A stretch of DNA of 64,000 bases from Candolleomyces eurysporus (GCA_027579435.1 JANBPK010000924.1:1-64000), one strand, 5' to 3'; positions 53,258 to 64,000 are shown, counted from the first letter of the stretch. Notes: a model not told the origin generated them from the letters alone. Numbers and translations are program-made.

Positions 53258-55203
53258 ATGGGAGCTCAGAGCGACATCTATCAGAATCTTGCTGGGCGTT
53301 TCGAGCACGGGCAAGTGGCAATTACTGCGGGGACGCTGTTCATCGTGGCGGTCACTGGCCTGGCAGTCTGGAGGCTTTACTTCCATCAATTGGCTCACTT
53401 TCCAGGGCCAAAGATTGCTGCGTTGACCGACTACTACGTGACTTACTACGACCTCGTCAAGAATGGTGCCACAGTTCACCAATTGGAGGTTCTGCACCAG
53501 AGATACGGTGGGTAGAGACCAGATTGCAACGAACGAGGAGCTCACTAGGCTCATTTGTCTCCGTTCAAGGCCCCGTCGTCAGGATTGGCCCAAACAAGGT
53601 GAGTAGCCATCTTCAGCCCCTAAACCCGACCGTTTCTCACCTTCCTGTTCCAAGTTACATTTCTCCGACCTAAAGGCCTTCGACGACATCTATCGTAACA
53701 ATAGATTTATTAAGGACCGCTGGTTTTATGATTGCTTTCTTGAACAAGAATCTTCCTTTGGATATATCGACCAGGGGCTAGCAAAGGAGCGCAAAGACAT
53801 CCTACGGCCACTATTCTCCAGAACTGGGGTACTAAGACTCGAACACGTCATTCAGGATGCGGTATGTGCTACGTCAAGGCCCTTTAATGATGTTCTCTCA
53901 TAATGCAGATAGGTAGGGCTCTTCATGGATACGCTTGGAATATTGGCCTCGTCGAAGGAGCCCGCCAACCTACACCTCGGGTTCATGGCCATTTCGATGG
54001 AGATAATAACAACCTACTGCTTCGCCAAATCCTATAATACCATCTCCTCCCCTGGCTTTCGCCATCCCGTCTCCGTCTCTTTGCTCGAAGCGAGCTTCCC
54101 GGTGTTCCTCATGCAACATTTTCCCATTTTAACTCCATTTCTGATGGGTATGCCTCAATGGCTCGCTCGTGTTGTATCCCCAGGGGCTTATCACTTTCAG
54201 CGATTTCGCCAGAGCTTGGAAGATCAAGTCGACGAAATACTGAATGACCCTACGTCGTTGGATCGAGCCGAGCACGAGATCATCTATCACCACTTGTTGA
54301 ACCCAAAGACAGGCGCGCCGCCTCCAGAGCACTCCTCACTGGTAGCTGAGGCATCCGTTATGGTCGCCGCTGGAAGTGACACGGTCGCCAATACGTGTAT
54401 GATGGGCGTTTTTCGTATCCTTAGCGATAAGAGCGTTGAGCGGAAGCTAAGGCAAGAATTAGCAGAAGCATGGCCGGAAGTTGATGAGCGGATTTCGCTT
54501 GAAAGGTTGGAGAAGCTTCCATATCTCGTACGTCCTTCTCTTCGCGATCGAACACGATTTTGACAAAGTCGTCGTGATTCCGTCGAGCATAGACAGCAGT
54601 CATCAAAGAGTCGCTTCGACTTTCCCATGGCGTTGTGTCCCCGCTTCCCCGCATTGTGCCACACGAAACTCGGATTGGTGACGTAGTTGTTCCTCAAAGC
54701 GTAAGTCTTCGAATGATGGAAGACGTCATCTTCCTGACCTGCTCACACAGACGATAGTGGGAATGGGTCAGAGCTTCGTCCACCTCAACCCAGACATCTT
54801 TCCCAATCCGAAGGCGTTCGACCCTTCGCGATGGCTTGGGGAGAATACGAGTGACCTCGAAAGCTATCTTGTACCGTTCTCAAAAGGTCCAAGGTCCTGT
54901 TTGGGTCTCAAGTATGTTTCTTCGGCTCGTGATGAAAGCTATGGCTAATGACCCCAACCAGCCTCGCATGGGCCGAACTTTATCTCATTCTTGGTACTCT
55001 ATTCCGCAAAGTCGATCTCGAGCTATTTGAGACGCTGTAAGTGGGCTCCTTTCTCTAGGAGCGCACAGTATTTCTGACATTGAACAATGGTTTAAAACTC
55101 TAGCCCGAGTGACTTTGACTGGGGAGCATTCCTCGTCCCTAGGTATCACGGTACCCTTCGTGTCAAGGTGATCGACGTGCAGGGGACTCGAGAGGTGCAG
55201 TAA
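53258..55203 (+). CDS. Cytochrome P450 monooxygenase
   Basis: Eight exons (53258-53507, 53570-53598, 53655-53861, 53913-54527, 54593-54700, 54751-54911, 54962-55036, 55104-55203) give 514 residues with a closed frame. An N-terminal membrane anchor (VAITAGTLFIVAVTGLAVWRLYF) is followed by a Pro-rich hinge (AHFPGPKIAALT). Core motifs are complete: I-helix AAGSDTVAN, K-helix KESLR, FDPSRWL, and heme loop FSKGPRSCLGLNLA with the axial Cys. It resembles the fungal CYP65/trichodiene-oxygenase-like group (YRNNRFIKD, HLNPDIFPNP). ER-bound oxidase of a small molecule; substrate unknown. No backbone enzyme is nearby, so a biosynthetic cluster is not supported. A copy of its last exons lies at 58073-58349. 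Confidence 0.93.
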
Positions 55204-55444
55204 ATCACGATGGTGCGAGAAGGTCAGGGCGACAGATGAATGAATAAATTGAACGCTTCGAAGTGAAAAGTATGTGATATATCATAACGACCGGACTGCC
55301 TATAAACAGAAGGACACTGAGCGAAATGTAAATATCCCAGACGTGAGAATGTAAACCAAAGTAGCTACTTATGCAGCACCGTGACCATCCGAACGCTCCC
55401 TGATTGCTGTCTGTCCTGTGTCCCAGCATAGAGTCGGTTCGGCT

Positions 55445-57662
55445 CTATTCTGGTTGTTCACCATTCACGATATGCCCCTCCCTCTCTGGGGCTACCAGTG
55501 GACCTTCGACTCGTTCGATATCGTCGCCTTGTCTTTGGGTAGGAGGCTCCTCTGCGATGACGTCCAGGTCTATGAGGGTGTCTAGCATGAATTTCAAGAG
55601 CCCTGGATTCTCTTTTAGTAGCTGGAGGTCTGCCCGGAGGGCATGGTATTCTTCAGCGGATGACCTAAACAACCTCTCTCTAGGTGTATCGAGGTGATGA
55701 ACAATGCCGAAGGGCGTAAGTGGCCTTATCCCTTCAACTAGTCAGTACCCTCGTAACATCAAAGTGGAAGACGTACGATACACTATCCCAAGAAGGGTAT
55801 TTCCAAATATGATCACGAAGATGATGCTCAAGAAGGAGCCCAAGCCTCCAAGCTCTGCGAATCCACTCAGAATTGACTTTGCCCGATAATCTTGTATGAT
55901 AGTCCATTCGCCCCCAAGGGGTACCGACGCAATACGGAACGTTGAGACTTTAGGTCCGGTCGGATAGTCCGAGCTGATGGCTGCTAAAGGATCAAGAGTC
56001 GTAGACGCCATCCTGGCAACCAGGGAAGTACTATATATCTTTTTAATCGTTCCAGTGTAGATTCAGGTTAGATCGTGATAATAGGAGACTTACGTCAAAC
56101 AACCCCAACGTTGATAACTGTGCTGCCTTGAAACGTTGTCGCACTATGAAATCTGCGAGACTGACTAGATTGGTCCCCGGTAAAAGATGAGTGGGTTCAG
56201 TTGAGATCAACACGTCATCGGTGTTGTTCATGAGGGAGAGATAAATCTGTAATGAGTCGGATTTGCTTCCATGATCACCGGGCTGCTCGTTTGGGTTCAA
56301 GAGCTCCGTAAAATTTACGGTGAGCTGGAGGTCTGGCTGAGTAAGTTCTGGGTTTCTGAGGAAAGCCCATGGATCCACTGATTCTAGGATGTTCATGCGC
56401 GGCGGGCAGGTGAAGACAACAACTTGGTTTTTCTGATCCAGGCCCATGACAGTCGTGGGAGTCGCTGGCATGCCACGGTCATACCAGTACATGAGATTGC
56501 AGGGCGGGTCACTGGTATTTCTAGGCACGGCAAGCCGAGTCCACAGAGGAGTGAGAGAGACTGTGTCTCGCAAGTGCTTTGTAGCGCCCGTATGGCTTCG
56601 CCACACCTAAGGTGAAGAAGAAAATGTTCACAAGTATTTCTGCGAGAGGACATGATGCTTACAAGGACAACGTTCCAGAATATAGGAGTCGATATCTGGA
56701 ACGTCTCGGAAAGGCTCGGAGCTCGTAGCTCTCTGGTAGGTAGCGCCCCCAGCTCGCTGACCGGTTCTAGTACAATGGCAAATATTCCGAAAATCGCCAT
56801 TCCCGATATTATCACAAAGCTTGAGAGACCTCGGCAAACAGCTATCCATAGCGGCTCACCCCTTTGGATCATGTTGTTTCAATTCTTGACATTGAACAGA
56901 CTTGGAGATTGAAAGACGCACGGAAACTTCTGTTCCCAGAGTGTCTTTCCAAGCAACACTCGAACGGGATACCTCCAACCTTTTGGGCTCTCTGGTTCCC
57001 CGGAAGGCCCGTTGGGCTCATGGGCATCCGAACGATTTCTCAGAATATCTACTCGGTGGGCGAGCGTTCTACCTCGTGCATTGACAAGTTGAATGATTTT
57101 GACGCTGAAGAAAGCGCCGAGAGTGATGACCAAGACCCACGTGCTAAAAACTCCGAGCACATCGCGCCTTGGATTCGACCGATAGTGTGTGCCGTTGTTA
57201 GTATAGAACCAAAGAGACCAGCAGTTGACTGCAATCTCTTGTCAAGGCCCCTTCAAATCCAGAAGGGCATCTTATAATCACTCACAAGAAAGCTCCCAAA
57301 GTATCAGGAAGATATCGGTCCAGCCAGGCAAGTAGATAAAGTGCGGTCCAAATGCGCTCAAAGAAATTTGACGGATTAGAGAGGAGAAACACAAAAGGGA
57401 ATATGAATTAAACTCACCTCAGCAGATGGTGTAGAATAGTTCCGCTCAGAACAAGAATCCCTGGTATGGACTCCCACCAATAGATTTCGTAGGCCAGAGT
57501 AAAACTTCCTGCCACAAGAATGCATCTCAAGCAAATCAGGCGCAGCGACCGGCTGAACACGATGGATGGGATGAATATTGGTGGCCGGGCAGGAGAACGG
57601 GAGTCAATGACTGCCGCCTCCTCTGAGCGGCTGAGCGGCGCATTGGATAGCAGGGAAGACAT
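55445..57662 (-). CDS. Multipass membrane protein, second basidiomycete-specific family
   Basis: Starts at ATG 57662 (MSSLLSNAPLSRSEEAAVID). First spans: LICLRCILVAGSFTLAYEIY and IPGILVLSGTILHHLL, then FGPHFIYLPGWTDIFLILWE. A further span (VFSTWVLVITLGAFFSV) and one at FVIISGMAIFGIFAIVLEP precede an extracytosolic region with WTRLAVPRNTS and VVVFTCPP. Near the C-terminus comes the hallmark DYRAKSILSGFAELGGLGSF, LSIIFVIIFGNTLLGI, then an acidic tail ending NGEQPE. At least seven short introns are implied; I could not fix every boundary. I have seen this arrangement repeatedly in mushrooms without a function. It sits between the P450 and its fragment. Confidence 0.65.
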
Positions 57663-58072
57663 GGAGGCGATATGGAAGGACACACCGCTTTTGCACCTTG
57701 TTTATGCACCTTGTTAAATGTCGTGTGCAGCCCTCTCACCTATGAGGCTTGTCAAGATAAGCGTGGGTATGCGCAAGGGCTGTTGCTTGTCATACGCCTA
57801 CGGAATATTGCCGCAATACTGTTGTCGGGGACTATCTATCAATTTGCGCCACTTCCAATTAGTTCAAATGAAACTGGTCACAGGGTCTCGTGTTCAGGTG
57901 CAGTGAGCGCCAACGATCTTGTTGAATGGTGAAGCTGTTGGCAGGAATCATTGTATGGATTTCGTGGATAACCCACGCTGCAATTGGAAGGGGGGGGGGT
58001 GGTCCAGCAGTCATATATAGTGCGGCAATGTGACAGACCAGCAATTGACTTTCATAGCGTTTATTCCATGCA
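57663..58072. other. Short gene-free stretch
   Basis: 410 bp with a G-run near 57988. No gene. Confidence 0.4.
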
Positions 58073-58349
58073 CAATGAAAGCCATGACTAACGACCCCAC
58101 CCAGCCTCGGATGGGCCGAACTTTATCTCACTATTGGTACTTTATTCCGCAGAGTTGATCTCGAGTCTTATTTGGCACGCAGTAATTAGGCTACCTTCTC
58201 CAGGAGCGCAAAATATTTTCGGAGATTGAGCAATCGTTCCAAAATCAAGCCCGAGTAGCTTTGACTGGGGAGCTTTCCTTGTCCCCGAGTATCATGCTAC
58301 CCTTCGTGTCGGGTTGGTCGGCGTTCAAGGTATACGAGAGTACCAGTGA
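58073..58349 (+). pseudogene. Duplicated 3' end of the P450 gene
   Basis: Collinear with 54927-55203, including the last intron: CCTCG-ATGGGCCGAACTTTAT, then GTTGATCTCGAG, TTTGACTGGGGAGC and the end CTTCGTGTC. Substitutions and a stop (TGA in the first part) show decay. The heme loop and everything upstream are missing, so it never coded alone. Confidence 0.8.
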
Positions 58350-58865
58350 GTCGTGATGAGAGTCAGAGCCGCAGTTAAAGCCAGTTGTAACAATTGAATG
58401 GAGAGTTGTTCGGCTTCGAGCCATGAAACCCCCGATCACCCCATTCAGGAGGCAACGTGCAAAGCGCCCATGCAGTACGCGATCCGTTCTTGATCGCCAT
58501 TGGATCTCGTCCGATTTGTCTCAGGCCAAGGAACACGCCGGAAACGCGAAGTGGGTTTCGAGTTTTTATTGTCTTCACAAACAATCTAAACTAAGCTCTT
58601 GGTCAGGCGCCGTCCCTCATTCTTGTTTACCATAGCATCTATCAGATCTTGTGTGGCGGCAAGACCAATTCAATAATACAATTGATCAGGTCCACTGATG
58701 CAGGAAATGATTGTTCGAGAAATCCAAGGCTCTGATTATAACAGATAATGCACCGGTTCTCGGTTCCTGTACTTTGGAACGTTCCCGGAGGAGTACAAAT
58801 AGGCAACAAATAGGTGCATGACTTATGATTGTAAGCTTCTAGTGCTTCATCCTTCGACTGACGCT
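58350..58865. other. Intergenic before DUF6533-like gene 1
   Basis: About 515 bp, no gene. Confidence 0.4.
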
Positions 58866-60906
58866 ATGGATGAGTTCCAAGTTCTCTACCGCGCCCTTCA
58901 GGTAACGAAGGATGCAGGGTACTCTGAAGGTGAGCTCCCGAAGCTTGTAAAGGTCTACAAGCCCGACTGATGAGAGAGCGCTCATTGACTAAGCTGCGGC
59001 CCTTACCTTCCTTCTCTGCGATATCATTTCAAACCTTGAGGACGAAGTGTGATTTCCATCCACCTTTCCCTTGTTTATTGCTCAACTAGCTAGCGCATAT
59101 TCTTAGATAAAGTATATCTGGCTGTGAGGGTTGTCGGTTTTGCAAACGCTCACGTACAACTCAACCTGGTCTTAGTGCGCGACGAGGGTTTGTCAAGGCA
59201 CTGTACCTCATGTCGAGATACTATGCATTAATTCTGGTAATGTGGGTCTGATTCTCTATGCCTTGATTGTTCAGTGCAGCTGACGAGTTCGAAATACCAG
59301 TGTAAGACTCGTCGGTTTGTCATTTTTGCAGTCGGTCTACGGCTCATCCCACAGGCTCAATTAGACTCTACAGCTAGCCAACGGGACCACTCGAACGACG
59401 TAAGTGAGCCCCTACANCCCATATACTCTCTTTCACCTCCTCTCAATCACCTCATTCAACCACGGTCATCCTGGCGCCTGCACAGTTGTAAGCCCTCAGT
59501 CCGCTCTCAGCCTGAAGGTTTCTTACAAGTTGACTCACACCCTCGGTTACTAGCTGTCGCTGTTATATTTGGGTGACCTCTGTGTACGTATCTGGCACTC
59601 AGCAGCCTTTCCGGAGTCGCTGAGCTTATGCCCAAGCGCAGCTGCGGCTCACTAGTCTCCGACTTAATTCTCAATGTTATCATGCTGCTCCGAATTTACG
59701 CTCTATTTAGCAGCAGTAAGAAAGGTGAGTGCGGGCTTTCCTATCGCGTTGTGGTGCTGATTGAGGTACCGTGAAGTTCTGGTCTTCTTTTCCAGTCTCT
59801 GTGCCGGTGTGTTACCCTTTACTCTTAAGGCTTTTGAGCTAGCTGAGTTTACCTCGTTTAAAAATTAGTCGCAATAGGCGTAAGTCAAGCACAACCTCCC
59901 GGGGGTCAGCGATGATAACCGAAATGATGCAGTTGATGTTCTACTCGCTAATTTGGATAAATACTGAAGCGGGAAAGAACATCCTCAGCCCACCAGTTCG
60001 GGGTTGGACTGGGTGTGCAGCACACCTGAAATCATCCATTTCCAAGGTTTCTTTGATGGCTTGGTAAGTATTCACACCTTTCTCTCGCATTCAGAGTCCA
60101 GACTTGGAAGCAAGACTTCGCGCTCATGCATCAACCGGGATTGCAGGCTCTCAGCTATTGCAGTAGCCTGTAGGTCAATCATCTCACGTAACATCGGAAT
60201 TAAACGATTGGAAACCCTTCTCCACTAGCTATCTTCTTCATCGCAACAATGATCAAACTCAAGCAATCCGTCGATTCACTTACCAGAATTGCAGGAAGAT
60301 CTAAATCAATGGTCCTCACCGAATTTCAGGTTTTGTCTCCACTTTTGGGCTTGTTCTTTCGTGACGGAGCCTTCTTCTATTTGGTGTAAGTTCTCCTGCA
60401 GCATCTTTCCTGCGCATGCTCACAACTCCCCTGCTTCACGCCCGGTGACAGCGTTACCTGTACGTGTACCGGATCGAATTTATCAATGTATGTCCGGGAT
60501 TGCTTGAGGGATTGACAGTTACCCTCATGGCTGGAGCTATCGCCACATCCTACAAGGACGCGTTCTACTCGAATCCATTTCTCGCGTACGTATAAGCCCG
60601 TATATTTGCACAATGCGCTTCTTACTAATGTCTCGCAAAAGTTGGAACTACGCCATGATGTCCTTTGCAGTGCGTAGATGTTTTGATATTCCTTGCAGTA
60701 CCGTGATGATGTCTTCTGCCTGTCAGGGAACCCATCTACTCCTGAACTTACGTCGATTCAGCGGGGAAGAAGCTCAGTACACTGTCCCTGCAAGGTCCCT
60801 GAAGTTTGCGGTTGTGGCCAGTAGAACTGGGACGCATGCAATCTCTGACTTCGCTGAGAGCCGCACTACGGCGTCAGGGTTCAGTGAAGGGGGTTTGAAT
60901 GCGTGA
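58866..60906 (+). CDS. DUF6533-like seven-span membrane protein, paralogue 1
   Basis: ATG 58866 opens MDEFQVLYRALQVTKDAGYS, then an intron and AAALTFLLCDIISNLEDE, the first span with the DUF6533-type L-x-x-D...L-x-x-E pattern. Later exons give ALYLMSRYYALIL, VIMLLRIYALFSSSKK (the R-x-YAL motif), PPVRGWTGCAAHLKSSISKV, KLKQSVDSLTRIAGRSKSMV, FFRDGAFFYLV, VTLMAGAIATSYKDAF and SFAGTHLLLNLRRFSGEE. The soluble tail ends FSEGGLNA. All blocks are shared with the gene at 61379. Some exon borders are unresolved, and the piece near 59090-59230 does not splice cleanly, so partial decay cannot be excluded. An N is at 59417. Function unknown. Confidence 0.6.
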
Positions 60907-61251
60907 TAATCCGCGAGACGCAAATGGCCACCTTTGTACATCTATCTCAATGATTTTTCTGACATATCTTATCTCCCCAATCGTTGGTCTCTCGCGGTTG
61001 ATCGAACAAACACTTTGACCTATGCCGTACCTTTCGCTCTAACATAGTTTCCGGATAGCTCAGGGACTGGGTCAGCTGGACACATCTGGGTCAAGGGTGT
61101 CGTCTTGAGTGAAGGGATTCCAGGTGCGGTTCACACGCTTGAAACGCAGCTAACCCAAATTTGAAGCGTTCAATGCTCGATTTCGTAAACTGCGTGCCTC
61201 ATGGCGCCGACATCACATCCCCTGACCTCGTGAATGGGGGATTTTGTAATG
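60907..61251. other. Intergenic between DUF6533-like paralogues
   Basis: 345 bp, no gene; followed by a strong hairpin at 61252-61304. Confidence 0.4.
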
Positions 61252-61304
61252 CTTGCCAGCTGCCTGTCAGCTCGAAGGATTCTAGTTGACAGGCAGCTGG
61301 CAAG
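61252..61304. repeat. Perfect 18 bp inverted repeat (hairpin)
   Basis: CTTGCCAGCTGCCTGTCA (61252-61269) and its exact reverse complement (61287-61304) flank a 17 nt loop. It lies 75 bp before the start of DUF6533-like paralogue 2. It is too exact for chance in this stretch. It could be a transcript hairpin or the end of a fold-back element. Confidence 0.8.
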
Positions 61305-61378
61305 TTGAAGGCGCCGTATAAACTTCATGAGTCACGTCGACGTCGACAGCGTGTGCATTGGCGCTGACCCTTGAGACC

Positions 61379-63302
61379 ATGGATCCTATGCTCCAGCTCA
61401 TCTTCAACGCACTGCGAGTTAACAAGGATACGGGCTACTCAGAAGGTGTGTTCTCCTTGTCTGAAAGCCCGGGGCCTCGAGCTAAACTGATGTTTCCGGG
61501 TAACCTCCTTCGTCACATAGCTGCTGCACTTACATTCCTCATCTGTGACATCTTATCGAACCTAGAGGACGAGGTTCGTGATATACCCCTGGTTTCATTA
61601 TATTGAGGTCCTTTTTCTCCGCATCAAAGATTCAACACATCTGGAGATTGGCGCCTCATAGTGCATTTCTGACCCAGAGACCTGAGCGAAACGGCTATTA
61701 GGGCGCGATGGGGCCCTGTCAAGTGTTTATACATCATTCCCCGATATTGGGCAATATTTCTCGTCATGTACGCTCTCCANTTTGATTTTTTTTCTTCAAA
61801 CTAACGGCCTGTCTCTCCCCGTAGCGCTAGACTTATAGGTTCGTCGCGCTATCGATCAATAGGTCGGGTCTTCGACTCAATACGGAGCAGCCAGCCAAAA
61901 CAATCATTCGATTGAGGTGAGCACAGCTTTCGAACCGAGCATCAGACCCTTTCTGAGCCTTCCGCCCGCAGTTGTAAGTTGAAAATTGTCTTGATCGCCT
62001 TGAATGTGAGTTTAGAAAATCACGCAACCTTTGTTCATCTAGCTGTCGTCTTTGTCGCAGCCGCTCAGCTTATGTCCATACAAATTAGGATCTCTTTTTT
62101 GTGACTCCGTCCTCAATCTTATCCTTGTACTTCGGATTTACGCTCTGTACGGACGGAGTAGAATTGGTATGTGTTGTAAACCGATCTAAACAGTTTCACC
62201 CAGCTAATCCTTTGCAGCTCTTGTTATATTCTCGTCCCTATGTTCAGGTGCGCTCTTTTCGTCCGTGTGCTTACGTATCGACCCAAGGAATGCCGCTTAT
62301 GCATTTCCTCCCTTGGCATTAGTTGTAATCGCTGTGAGTACGTCGCCTTCTCAGGTTGACAGTCGTGCTGACCATGATCATAACCATCTCTATCCACCTC
62401 AAGCTCATGATCTATACAGTCGTGTATATGGGAAGGGCAGTAGAAAGTAGCATTTTCAATCCTCCTATCAAGGGGTGGACGGGTTGTGCGGCGAACCTCC
62501 AGACCTCGGTGGCACAAGTATCTTTGATGGCTTGGTGGGTAGTCCCCCTGCTAGTGAATTCGACCTGAATAGCTCACGAATATTCTTCACCAGGCTCTCG
62601 TCTATCGCGGTCTCCTGTGAGTCTATATTTCCTTGCTGAAATGGTGCCTTGCAGCTTAACGCTCGGACACATTCCATATGAAAGTGATCTGCTTTGCAGC
62701 AACAATGGCCAAACTCAAAAGTTCCATCCAACCCCTTAGGAATTTGGGTGTATCAAAGATGGCACTCGTTACCGAAGCGAGATATATTTATCCAGTTCTA
62801 ACGGTCTTTTTACAGGACGGCGCTTTCTTTTTCCTTGTGTAAGTGTTCCATCTCCTCCCCCCAACTCGCATTGAACATTTAATTGCGTCCAAAAGGGTAA
62901 CAGGTGCGTTCCTTGCTATCCCAGAAGTGTGTGTGGGATGAGCATCTAACTTCCGCGATGCCTTGAAATTAAACAGCAACGCTTGTGGCTGGTGCGGCAG
63001 TCACCTTGCTCCGAGGAGGGTTCTACGCAACTCCATTTCAGGCGTGCGTTCTCTCTTCATCCCCGCTTCCGTCCGAGATCTCATCTCCAATCACAGATGG
63101 AATTATACGATGTTTTCCTTTGCTGTAAGCGTTGGTTCAAGATTTAAGTTCGGTGGTCTGACTGCGCGTGAATTAGGGATCGCATATGCTGCTCAATTTG
63201 CGCCGGGCTGGCGGTAGAGGCACTCCAACTCATATTCATACTACCGTCATACCAATGGAGTTTGCAGAATGCACTACCACGGAATGTGACAGCCAGGTCT
63301 AG
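61379..63302 (+). CDS. DUF6533-like seven-span membrane protein, paralogue 2
   Basis: Tandem relative of the gene at 58866. ATG 61379 opens MDPMLQLIFNALRVNKDTGY, then after an intron AAALTFLICDILSNLEDE. Later exons give LILVLRIYALYGRSRI, PPIKGWTGCAANLQTSVAQV, MAKLKSSIQPLRNLGVSKMA, YIYPVLTVFLQDGAFFFLV, ATLVAGAAVTLLRGGFYATP, WNYTMFSFA and SHMLLNLRRAGGRGTPTH. The last exon (from a GAATTAG acceptor) ends at TAG 63300-63302 and matches the pseudogene at 50156 (SHMLLNLRRLAGSGTPTV). Middle exons are not fully resolved and an N lies at 61780. Likely a plasma or internal membrane protein of unknown role. Confidence 0.6.
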
Positions 63303-63404
63303 GTTTGTTCCTCTCACCAGTTTTGACGTTTGTATTTGAAAACACGGAACAAGAGGCGATGTATTGTCATTCAATATTACTACCTTCCGAGAGAGCGCTT
63401 GGCG

Positions 63405-64000
63405 TTACAAATTGGCCACCAAACGAACTGTTTTTTCTACATCCCACCCTTGACTGGCGCCGAAATGGTTGCAAATGGTTTGAGGGGGCTCAAAGTTACC
63501 CTTTCCATCGTTATAAGACACGACAACCCCACTGTCTGAGATTCCAACAATATCGGCCGCACCGTCTCCAGTCAGATCTACGACGTATCTCGGATGTTTC
63601 CCTACCCTCCAACCTCCTGCTTCATATCCGAACGCCTCAAGAACGTGTTTTGGTGGCTGAAAGGTTCCGTCTCCATTACCCAATGCGACAAAAACCCCTC
63701 CGTTTGCAAATCCCACAATATCCCCGCGTCCATTCCCTGTGACATCTGCAACGTAGCGTGGGTGTGTCCCCTTCTGCCATCCGTCTCGGCCACCGAAAGC
63801 ACTGAGAACGAGTCTCGATTCTTGGAAGGTACCGTTTCCGTTGTTCAGAGCCACATGGACCCCGTCGTCCGCAAATCCTACGATATCCGCTTTGCCGTCA
63901 CCGGTAAGGTCGGCAAGGATTCGAGGGTGCTTATCAACTCTCCAACCTCCAGCGCTGTACACAAAGCCAGTGAGGACAGGTCTCGCTTTCTGGAACGTCC
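63405..64000 (-). CDS. PVL-like FG-GAP beta-propeller protein, C-terminal part
   Basis: Open to the window edge, stop at 63405. Three and a half repeats of about 56 residues: HPRILADLTGDGKADIVGFA, then DDGVHVALNNGNGTF; HPRYVADVTGNGRGDIVGFA, then NGGVFVALGNGDGTF; HPRYVVDLTGDGAADIVGIS, then DSGVVVSYNDGKGNF. The D-x-TGDG-x-x-D loop is a calcium-binding FG-GAP/VCBS motif. The spacing matches the seven-bladed PVL lectin of mushrooms, which binds GlcNAc and sialic acid. The last half-repeat (GWDVEKTVRLVANL) may be the strand that closes the propeller rather than a truncation. Sugar binding is inferred from the family; the N-terminus lies outside the window. Confidence 0.8.
   Translation of the reverse strand, partial: TFQKARPVLTGFVYSAGGWRVDKHPRILADLTGDGKADIVGFADDGVHVALNNGNGTFQESRLVLSAFGGRDGWQKGTHPRYVADVTGNGRGDIVGFANGGVFVALGNGDGTFQPPKHVLEAFGYEAGGWRVGKHPRYVVDLTGDGAADIVGISDSGVVVSYNDGKGNFEPPQTICNHFGASQGWDVEKTVRLVANL

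Noticed and set aside
53258..57662. A secondary-metabolite cluster around the P450
   Set aside because: No terpene synthase, polyketide synthase or peptide synthetase is nearby; the acyltransferase is 47 kb away.
1..64000. CRISPR arrays, bacterial operons, Shine-Dalgarno sites
   Set aside because: The DNA is clearly eukaryotic with spliceosomal introns; no such arrays were seen.
1..64000. tRNA, rRNA or snoRNA genes
   Set aside because: I found no stretch that I could fold convincingly by eye. A covariance-model scan would be decisive.

Overview
The window looks like nuclear DNA of a mushroom-forming basidiomycete (Agaricomycetes). Almost every gene is split by 45-90 nt GT-AG introns. The contents are typical of that group: a many-exon laccase, a single-exon F-box/leucine-rich gene, DUF4436-like and DUF6533-like membrane proteins, a Cys-rich GPI-type secreted protein, a chromodomain Ty3/Gypsy integrase and a PVL-like beta-propeller repeat protein. 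Fifteen single N characters, nearly all beside homopolymers, and at least two one-base frame breaks in otherwise good genes indicate a draft assembly. I therefore do not call every frame break a pseudogene.

Layout. 1-12.9 kb is a dense housekeeping block: a JmjC demethylase fragment, a FLX1/SLC25A32-type mitochondrial carrier, ERG2 sterol C-8 isomerase, a BAHD-type acyltransferase, glucosidase II beta subunit, ribosomal protein eS25 on the other side of a 192 bp divergent promoter, and an FGGY carbohydrate kinase. 13-19.5 kb holds a small unknown gene, an F-box gene flanked by a diverged direct repeat, and a 653 bp MITE-like element. 19.5-22.2 kb is an 18-exon class I laccase. Its copper-ligand motifs are assembled from exons as small as 9-10 nt.

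22-37 kb is an accessory region. It holds three intact copies and one decayed copy of a protein family I cannot name. Between them lie two copies of a short palindromic repeat, a C2-domain protein, a DUF4436-like protein, a Cys-rich GPI-type protein and a LINE reverse-transcriptase remnant. 38.9-45.8 kb is a retrotransposon pile-up: LTR-A, LTR-B, decayed gag-pro, a truncated LTR-B, LTR-A, then a 5'-truncated integrase-chromodomain ORF with its own LTR. 46-64 kb is rich in lineage-specific multipass membrane proteins (two unrelated large ones plus two DUF6533-like paralogues and one pseudogene). It also has a mitochondrial-type J-protein, a cytochrome P450 with a duplicated 3' fragment 3 kb away, and the C-terminal half of a PVL-like propeller protein at the right edge. 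A decayed piece of the same kind of repeat lies near 45.9 kb.

The genes do not form a pathway or a clear biosynthetic cluster. The right half reads as a fast-evolving region of tandem duplication, pseudogenes and transposons next to a conserved left half. All exon structures were built by eye from splice signals, frame and family knowledge. For the carrier, acyltransferase, glucosidase II beta, eS25, FGGY kinase, laccase, C2, J-protein and P450 models the exons sum to a clean reading frame.
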